DNA of 8,720 nucleotides from an uncultured Rubrobacteraceae bacterium. Lineage in GTDB: Bacteria; Actinomycetota; Rubrobacteria; Rubrobacterales; Rubrobacteraceae. A model generated the notes under the pieces. It had not been told where the DNA came from and searched no databases. It saw only the letters and a program-made list of their open reading frames with translations. The position numbers were made by a program, and so were the translations under genes. Numbering within the stretch: the first letter of the stretch is position 1; each line of letters opens with the position of its first letter. Shown here piece after piece: positions 5,111 to 8,720 of this stretch. The DNA lies in NCBI GenBank assembly GCA_902805985.1, contig CADCUW010000001.1, positions 1-8,720 of the forward strand. The letters run 5' to 3'.

Positions 5111-6319
5111 GTGGCCACCCGTGATGGACGCGGAGGACCCCCTCGTCCGCCAGAAGGCGCAGCAAAGAGAGAAGGCTTGTACAGCAGAGAAGATCAATAC
5201 CGTTCCGCCGCCCAGCAGATGCGGTCCGCGCAGCGCGGGCGGCTGCGCGCGGCGCACCGCAGGAGGCGCTGGCTGGCCCTGCTCACGGTACTGGTGGGCG
5301 TGATGGTGGGCGTCGCCGTTCAGGCCGGGGTCTCCCTTCCTTCGCTCATGCCCTCCAACGAAGACCTCGCGCGCGGAGGTTCCCCCGTCGGCGCGACGGA
5401 GGAGCCCAACCTCGCCGCCGACAAAACCCTCGCCGAGGGGACGGTGTTGTCCGCCGGGGGCGACGCCTCAACGCCCCGGCCGGAGGAGACCACCGGCGAA
5501 GCGCGGGGCGAGGGCGAGGAAGATCAGGCCGGGACGGAGCCCGAAGGGGGGGCTCCCGAGGAACCGGAGCCACCGCCGCCCGCGTCGGGTGAGCCGCTCA
5601 ACGTGCTGATCCTGGGTGTGGACCGGAGGCCGAGCGAGGGCGAGAGCGTCTCAAGCCGGTCGGACACGATAATGCTCGCCCAGGTCTCGCCGGGGAGCGG
5701 ACGCGTCGAGTTGCTCTCCGTGCCCAGAGACCTGTTCGTCACGGTCGAGCCCGGGGTCGAGGACCGCATCAACACGGCCTACGCCTACGGTGGGATCGAG
5801 CAGGCAACGGCCGTTATGGAGGGCCTCACCGGCGTACCCACAGACGCCCACGCCATCATCGACTTCCAGGGCTTCGAGGACGTCATAGACGCCATAGGCG
5901 GGGTCGAGGTCGACGTCGCCGACGAGGTCCCGCCGAAGTACGAGATCCAGGACGGGCCCCAGACCCTCAACGGCGAGCAGGCGCTCTTCTTCGCCCGCTA
6001 CCGCGGCACCGCCGGCGGCGACCTCGACCGGATCGAACGCCAGCAACAACTCCTCGCCGCCCTGCGCTCCAAGATGCTCGGCTGGAATACGGTGACGACG
6101 CTTCCCTCGGTCTTGAGGATCGCCAACGAGAACGTCGACACCGACCTCGGCCTCGTCCAGGCGATCTCGCTCGGACGCGCCCTGGTCCTCCGCGGCGGCG
6201 AGGGCGACCTTACGGCCGTGCAACTCAAAGGCTACCCAGAGACCCTCCCGGGCGGCGCCCAGGTCCTGCTCCCGGATTGGGAGGCTAACGAGGAGATCCT
6301 GCAAGACTTCCGCGAATAG
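5111..6319 (+). CDS. LytR-CpsA-Psr (LCP) family cell-wall glycopolymer ligase
   Basis: LCP enzymes transfer undecaprenyl-phosphate-linked glycopolymers (teichoic-acid-like polymers, arabinogalactan, capsule) onto peptidoglycan outside the membrane. The 402-residue product has a basic cytoplasmic head (1-53), one membrane helix (about 54-73, WLALLTVLVGVMVGVAVQAG), an acidic Pro/Glu/Gly linker (about 80-160), then the LCP domain (162-320): LNVLILGVDRR, RSDTIMLAQVSP, VELLSVPRDLFV, DRINTAYAYGG, IDFQGFEDVIDAIGGVEVDV, GPQTLNGEQALFFARYR and DLDRIERQQQLL. The Asp and Arg residues used for pyrophosphate and metal binding (D171, R183/D185, R206/D207, R219, R296/R298, D305/R307) are present. A tail of about 80 residues follows without a clear LytR_C domain. 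GTG 5111 is the only plausible upstream start; its nearest purine tract (GGGGGAG, 5086-5092) is 18 nt away, so the start is less certain than the family. It converges with the next gene. Confidence 0.9.
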   Translation: MATRDGRGGPPRPPEGAAKREGLYSREDQYRSAAQQMRSAQRGRLRAAHRRRRWLALLTVLVGVMVGVAVQAGVSLPSLMPSNEDLARGGSPVGATEEPNLAADKTLAEGTVLSAGGDASTPRPEETTGEARGEGEEDQAGTEPEGGAPEEPEPPPPASGEPLNVLILGVDRRPSEGESVSSRSDTIMLAQVSPGSGRVELLSVPRDLFVTVEPGVEDRINTAYAYGGIEQATAVMEGLTGVPTDAHAIIDFQGFEDVIDAIGGVEVDVADEVPPKYEIQDGPQTLNGEQALFFARYRGTAGGDLDRIERQQQLLAALRSKMLGWNTVTTLPSVLRIANENVDTDLGLVQAISLGRALVLRGGEGDLTAVQLKGYPETLPGGAQVLLPDWEANEEILQDFRE

Positions 6320-6331
6320 CGGACCGCCCCG

Positions 6332-6344
6332 GCGGACGCTCCGC
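6332..6344. terminator. Small hairpin between convergent genes (possible terminator)
   Basis: GCGGA-CGC-TCCGC lies in the 42-bp gap between the LCP stop and the stop of the convergent endonuclease-family gene. The position suits a bidirectional terminator, but the stem is only 5 bp and no T-run is present on either strand. Confidence 0.25.
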
Positions 6345-6361
6345 GCAGCCAGGCGGCGTGG

Positions 6362-7354
6362 CTACCGGGTGGCGAACGTCGCTACGACCGGCGCGTGGTC
6401 TGGGGCTTCGGCGCCTTCCCGCTCCGCGGGGTCGTTCCCCACGGAGGGTAGCCTGTCCCTGAAGTCGACGAGGGCGTCGGCCAATGGGGACCGCCCATCC
6501 TCACCCTGGGGCACCAGCCCCGCGGAGGCCAGAATCTGGTCCAGCAATTCCGGGCGTCCTTCGTGGACCCGTGAGTAGCGCCGACCCTCGGGGATCAGGG
6601 GCGCCAGGTTGAAGAGCCGGGAGGCATCCCCCTTGTCTGGCCTCCCGAAGCCGCCCGAGCCGATCTGAGAGCCGGGCGGCCCGTTGAGCAGCAAGGAGGT
6701 CTGCGCCTCGGGCACGTCGTTGAGGTCCCCTAGAAGGACCAGGGGAACGTCGCCCGCCCCGAGGAGCTTATTCGCCCACACACGAACCGTCACCGCCTCG
6801 GCGGCGCGGCGGTGCAGGGCCACGCCCGTGGCCTGGGCCCGCTCGTCCTCGTCTCTGGGCGCGAAGCTCGTGCCCCACGGCCTCGGGAATGAGAGCAGCT
6901 TGCTCTTCAGATGGACGGTCACGAGGTCCACCGCGAGGTCCTCCTTGCGCACCCTGGCCCGCAGGGCGCCGCGGCCCATGCGCGTCACGGGCTCGGCGCC
7001 GCCTTCCGCGGTCAGGTCGCTGACGTCCAGGGCCGGACCCGCTGGGAAGTCCGCGAGGTCCTCGGTCTCCTCGATAACGTGCCTGGAGAGGAACGCGACC
7101 CGGATGCCGCGTCCGTCAGGGAATGCCGATACGGCCCGGTGTGGGTAGCTCCCGCCAAGCGCCTCGCCGAGGTCCACGAGGGCGTCTTCGCCGCCGACCT
7201 CCTGGAGGGCCACAACGTCCGAGCCCGCGTCGCCGATCACGGAAGCCAGGAGTCCGAGCTTGCGCCCGTATCCCTCCCTCTCCTCCTCAGGCGCCCCGTC
7301 CGCGGGCGCGAAGAGGTTCTCGACGTTCCAGGTCATCGCCACGAAATCGACCAC
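6362..7354 (-). CDS. Endonuclease/exonuclease/phosphatase (EEP) family protein
   Basis: This 330-residue protein shows the EEP metal-dependent phosphodiesterase fold in order: MTWNVENLF (about 7-15, metal Asn), VVALQEVGG (about 47-55, catalytic Glu), DLVTVHLKSKL (His in the VHLKS strand, about 143-153), VLLGDLNDVPEA (about 207-218, Asp/Asn pair), ELLDQILAS (near 275) and a final PDHAPVVATF (about 316-325, the Asp-His pair). Substrates in the family range from DNA to phospholipids and nucleotides, so the substrate is not predictable. No signal peptide is seen; it is probably cytoplasmic. The GTG start at 7354 has a strong GGAGGGAG binding site 5 nt upstream, which fixes the start. It lies 142 bp downstream of the DUF1499-like gene on the same strand and may have its own promoter in that gap. 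Confidence 0.88.
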   Translation of the reverse strand: MVDFVAMTWNVENLFAPADGAPEEEREGYGRKLGLLASVIGDAGSDVVALQEVGGEDALVDLGEALGGSYPHRAVSAFPDGRGIRVAFLSRHVIEETEDLADFPAGPALDVSDLTAEGGAEPVTRMGRGALRARVRKEDLAVDLVTVHLKSKLLSFPRPWGTSFAPRDEDERAQATGVALHRRAAEAVTVRVWANKLLGAGDVPLVLLGDLNDVPEAQTSLLLNGPPGSQIGSGGFGRPDKGDASRLFNLAPLIPEGRRYSRVHEGRPELLDQILASAGLVPQGEDGRSPLADALVDFRDRLPSVGNDPAEREGAEAPDHAPVVATFATR

Positions 7355-7417
7355 GGGATCTCCCTCCGTTCTGGATACGGGCCAGCGTCGTTCCCCGGCC
7401 CCGGGTCACAAGACCCC

Positions 7418-7449
7418 AGTCTACGGGCTTCGCGAGCCCTGAATGTCAA
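7418..7449 (-). promoter_or_regulatory. Candidate promoter for the EEP-family gene
   Basis: On the minus strand a perfect TTGACA (-35, plus 7444-7449) is followed after 20 nt by TAGACT (-10-like, plus 7418-7423). The spacer is longer than usual and contains the small inverted repeat GGGCT-CGCGA-AGCCC. A second TTTGAC lies about 23 nt further upstream. Start of transcription would fall about 55 nt before the GTG. The long spacer makes this tentative. Confidence 0.3.
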
Positions 7450-7496
7450 ACGAGGGCAAAAACTGCGTCAAATGTACCCGAATGTGCCCGACGAAC

Positions 7497-7880
7497 CTAA
7501 GCCCAATAAGATGGGCCGGACGGACCAATCTCGCGGTCCAAACCCCTGAGTAGCTCCTCGAGGTTGCGGGGGTTCTGTCCAAGGTCTCCCTTGCCCAGGC
7601 GAGAAGCGCTCGTGAGCTCCACCCTAGCGCCTTCGAGGGCCGGGGACACCCGCGCCGTCACGTCGTCCTTGAAGCGGAGGAGGCGCGTCGTGCGGATGGC
7701 CCTCAACTCGCCCGCCTCCGAGGCTTTGAGCGTCCAGCGGGGGAGCTTCTCGACGGCGCGCCCGATCGCGGCGAGCAGGGGTGCGGGGGCGACGGGGTAG
7801 GCGCGGACGGCGCGGGCCGAGTTCGGGGTTGGGCGGTCTATCTCGTTCACTGGTTGGACTATTTTAGACGGTTCGGGCAC
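7497..7880 (-). CDS. DUF1499-family protein
   Basis: The product (127 residues from GTG 7880, or 117 from GTG 7850) shows the family pattern RAYPVAPAPLLAAIGRAVEK, LPRWTLKASEAGELRAIRTT, RLLRFKDDVTARVSP, GARVELTSASRLGKGDLGQN, PRNLEELLRGLDREI. The FKDDV and SASRxGKGDxGQNxRN segments are the most characteristic. The molecular role of DUF1499 proteins is not known; some relatives sit in the membrane or are lipoproteins, but here no signal peptide or membrane helix is visible. Neither start has a binding site. GTG 7850 is favoured because TAAAAT (plus 7861-7866, minus strand) lies 10 nt before it, which would give a leaderless or nearly leaderless message. It is divergent from aat with a very short shared control region. 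Confidence 0.72.
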   Translation of the reverse strand: MPEPSKIVQPVNEIDRPTPNSARAVRAYPVAPAPLLAAIGRAVEKLPRWTLKASEAGELRAIRTTRLLRFKDDVTARVSPALEGARVELTSASRLGKGDLGQNPRNLEELLRGLDREIGPSGPSYWA

Positions 7881-7925
7881 GCGGGGGCGTGAGACCGGAA
7901 AGGTGAAGGCCGGCGGCTATAAGAT
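7861..7925. promoter_or_regulatory. Divergent -10 boxes for the DUF1499 gene and aat
   Basis: Rightward, TATAAGAT (7918-7925) ends 6 nt before the aat ATG at 7932. Leftward, TAAAAT (plus 7861-7866 read on the minus strand) ends 10 nt before GTG 7850. Neither gene has a purine-rich binding site at 5-12 nt, so both messages may start at or next to the start codon. No convincing -35 boxes are seen. The two -10 boxes are only about 50 bp apart, so the promoters would share upstream DNA. Confidence 0.45.
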
Positions 7926-7931
7926 ACGTCC

Positions 7932-8507
7932 ATGGAGTTGACGGTGGATCTTCTCGAAGCTTGCTACCGCGCTGGCGCGTTCCCGATGGCCGACGGGAAC
8001 GGGCGCATCGAGTTCTACCGGTCGGACCCACGCAGCGTGCTGGAGTTCGGGGACCTGCGCGTCTCGAAATCGCTCCGGCGCGTGATCCGCAAGGGTGTCT
8101 ACGAGGTGCGGGTAGACGAGGACTTCGAGAGTGTGGTGAGGGCGTGCGCGGACCGGGAGGAGACCTGGATCGACGGTCGCATTATCCGCGCCTTCGTCCG
8201 CCTGCACCGCGCCGGCCGGGCCCATAGCGTAGAGGCCTACGACAGCGAGGGCCAACTCGTCGGCGGACTCTACGGCGTGGCTCTGGGAGGGGCGTTCATG
8301 GGCGAGTCGATGTTCAGCCGCGCTAGCGACGCCTCGAAGGTCTGCCTGGTGCATCTCGTACAGCGTCTGCAGGAACGCGGGTTCGTGTTGCTCGACTGCC
8401 AGATTCAGAACGACCACCTCGCCCGAATGGGGGCGAAAGAGATCCCCGAGAACGAGTACCTGCGACGGCTGAACCTTGCCCTGGAACTCCCGCGAGACTT
8501 CGCCTGA
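7932..8507 (+). CDS. aat: Leucyl/phenylalanyl-tRNA-protein transferase
   Basis: Aat transfers Leu or Phe from aminoacyl-tRNA to the N-terminus of proteins starting with Arg or Lys, marking them for ClpS-ClpAP/ClpCP degradation (N-degron pathway, cytosol). The 191-residue product carries the family signature across its whole length: AGAFPMADG (15-22), FYRSDPRSVL, LRVSKSLRRVIRKGVYEVRV, ETWIDGRIIRAFVRLHRAG, AHSVEAYDSEGQLVGGLYGV, GGAFMGESMFSRASDASKV, LLDCQIQNDHLARMGAKEIP and EYLRRL. E125 in GESMFS and Q157 in DCQ correspond to the catalytic Glu156 and Gln188 of E. coli, with the same 32-residue spacing. It is shorter than the E. coli enzyme (about 234 residues) because the N-terminal PNGLLAAGGDL segment is missing; the start at ATG 7932 is nevertheless supported by the -10 box just before it and the lack of coding-like sequence upstream. 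Confidence 0.95.
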   Translation: MELTVDLLEACYRAGAFPMADGNGRIEFYRSDPRSVLEFGDLRVSKSLRRVIRKGVYEVRVDEDFESVVRACADREETWIDGRIIRAFVRLHRAGRAHSVEAYDSEGQLVGGLYGVALGGAFMGESMFSRASDASKVCLVHLVQRLQERGFVLLDCQIQNDHLARMGAKEIPENEYLRRLNLALELPRDFA

Positions 8508-8542
8508 CCTGCGGGTCGGGCCTCTGCTGTAGGGGGGCGTGG

Positions 8543-8548
8543 TAAGCT
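8543..8548 (+). promoter_or_regulatory. Possible -10 box for the PAC2-family gene
   Basis: TAAGCT lies 6 nt before the ATG at 8555 and no binding site sits at the usual distance (the nearest G-run, 8532-8537, is 17 nt away). This matches the arrangement at aat and would give a leaderless transcript, independent of aat, whose stop is about 48 bp upstream. No clear -35 is seen. Confidence 0.3.
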
Positions 8549-8554
8549 TGCCTC

Positions 8555-8720
8555 ATGGCTAATAAATACGTCAAATTAGATTGGATGCCGGAACTCGAGA
8601 GGCCCGTCTTGATCGCCGGCTTTACGGGATGGAACGACGCGGCGGAGGCTTCGAGCCTCGCGGTGGGCACGTTGAACGACGCCTGGGAGGCGCGGCGGTT
8701 CGGCCACTTCGACGCCGAGG
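8555..8720 (+). CDS. PAC2-family protein (5' part; runs off the window)
   Basis: The ATG at 8555 opens a frame to the window end, giving 55 residues: MANKYVKLDWMPELERPVLI, AGFTGWNDAAEASSLAVGTL, NDAWEARRFGHFDAE. The LIAGFxGWNDAxEAxxxAVxxL motif followed by ARRFxxFDxE is the N-terminus of PAC2 (proteasome assembly chaperone type 2-like) proteins common in actinobacteria, usually about 270-300 residues. They resemble eukaryotic proteasome-assembly chaperones by fold; in bacteria the function is uncertain. Its position next to aat, a degradation-tagging enzyme, is suggestive but not evidence of a shared pathway. Confidence 0.8.
   Translation, partial: MANKYVKLDWMPELERPVLIAGFTGWNDAAEASSLAVGTLNDAWEARRFGHFDAE

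Noticed and set aside
5651..6304. Long minus-strand open frame opposite the LCP domain
   Set aside because: The plus strand shows all LCP motifs; the antisense frame has no recognisable domain.
7917..8417. Minus-strand open frame opposite aat
   Set aside because: aat motifs and catalytic residues are unmistakable on the plus strand.
8323..8670. Minus-strand open frame across the aat-PAC2 junction
   Set aside because: It overlaps two supported plus-strand genes and their gap and is Arg/Ser-rich with no motif.
1..8720. CRISPR array, tRNA or rRNA genes
   Set aside because: No regularly spaced direct repeats and no tRNA T-loop or rRNA-like conserved segments were found on either strand.

Overview
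The window is high-GC DNA that looks like a chromosomal segment of an actinobacterium. The best guess is Rubrobacter or a close relative, from remembered protein styles: a short Aat, a PAC2 protein, an LCP protein with a long acidic linker, a small secreted RTX-repeat protein ending in a DREDxVRGGCE tail, and a remnant of the TLRDE...VQPAHxSLWLR sensor type. This is a family-level impression; no search was run.

Left part (1-2187). The window opens with what may be the 5' end of a minus-strand gene, followed by about 470 bp without a convincing gene. That stretch holds a 144-bp fold-back, MITE-like element with perfect 18-bp terminal inverted repeats. Next come two minus-strand genes: a four-helix membrane protein of unknown function (539-1030) and, upstream of it, a secreted calcium-binding RTX-repeat protein (1172-1725) whose last 26 or so residues are one frame out of register. 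The RTX gene's upstream region has a GGGACC-type palindrome and a perfect 28-bp palindrome.

Middle part (2188-5000). A complete IS5-family insertion sequence (2188-3046) has imperfect terminal inverted repeats and a CTAG target duplication. Beyond it lies about 1.6 kb of gene debris: a small unrecognised ORF; a degraded tail of a sensor protein with two in-frame stops; the C-terminal end of an unknown minus-strand gene; a plus-strand C-terminal piece that may come from a serine recombinase; and the C-terminal two-thirds of an O-methyltransferase that lacks its SAM-binding glycine motif. Directly downstream of the methyltransferase is an apparently intact small gene resembling Nif11/NHLP (Os1348-like) leader proteins of RiPP natural products, with a Pro/Arg/Gly tail containing an 11-residue imperfect repeat. 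This methyltransferase and leader-like pair is the most interesting candidate for an unexplored system, though the methyltransferase is broken here.

Right part (5000-8720). This is orderly housekeeping and envelope content: an LCP-family cell-wall glycopolymer ligase (+), a convergent endonuclease/exonuclease/phosphatase-family enzyme (-), a DUF1499-like protein (-), the divergent leucyl/phenylalanyl-tRNA-protein transferase aat (+), and the start of a PAC2-family protein (+). Several starts (aat, PAC2, possibly DUF1499 and the transposase) have a -10-like hexamer 6-10 nt before the start codon and no good ribosome binding site, which suggests leaderless transcripts.
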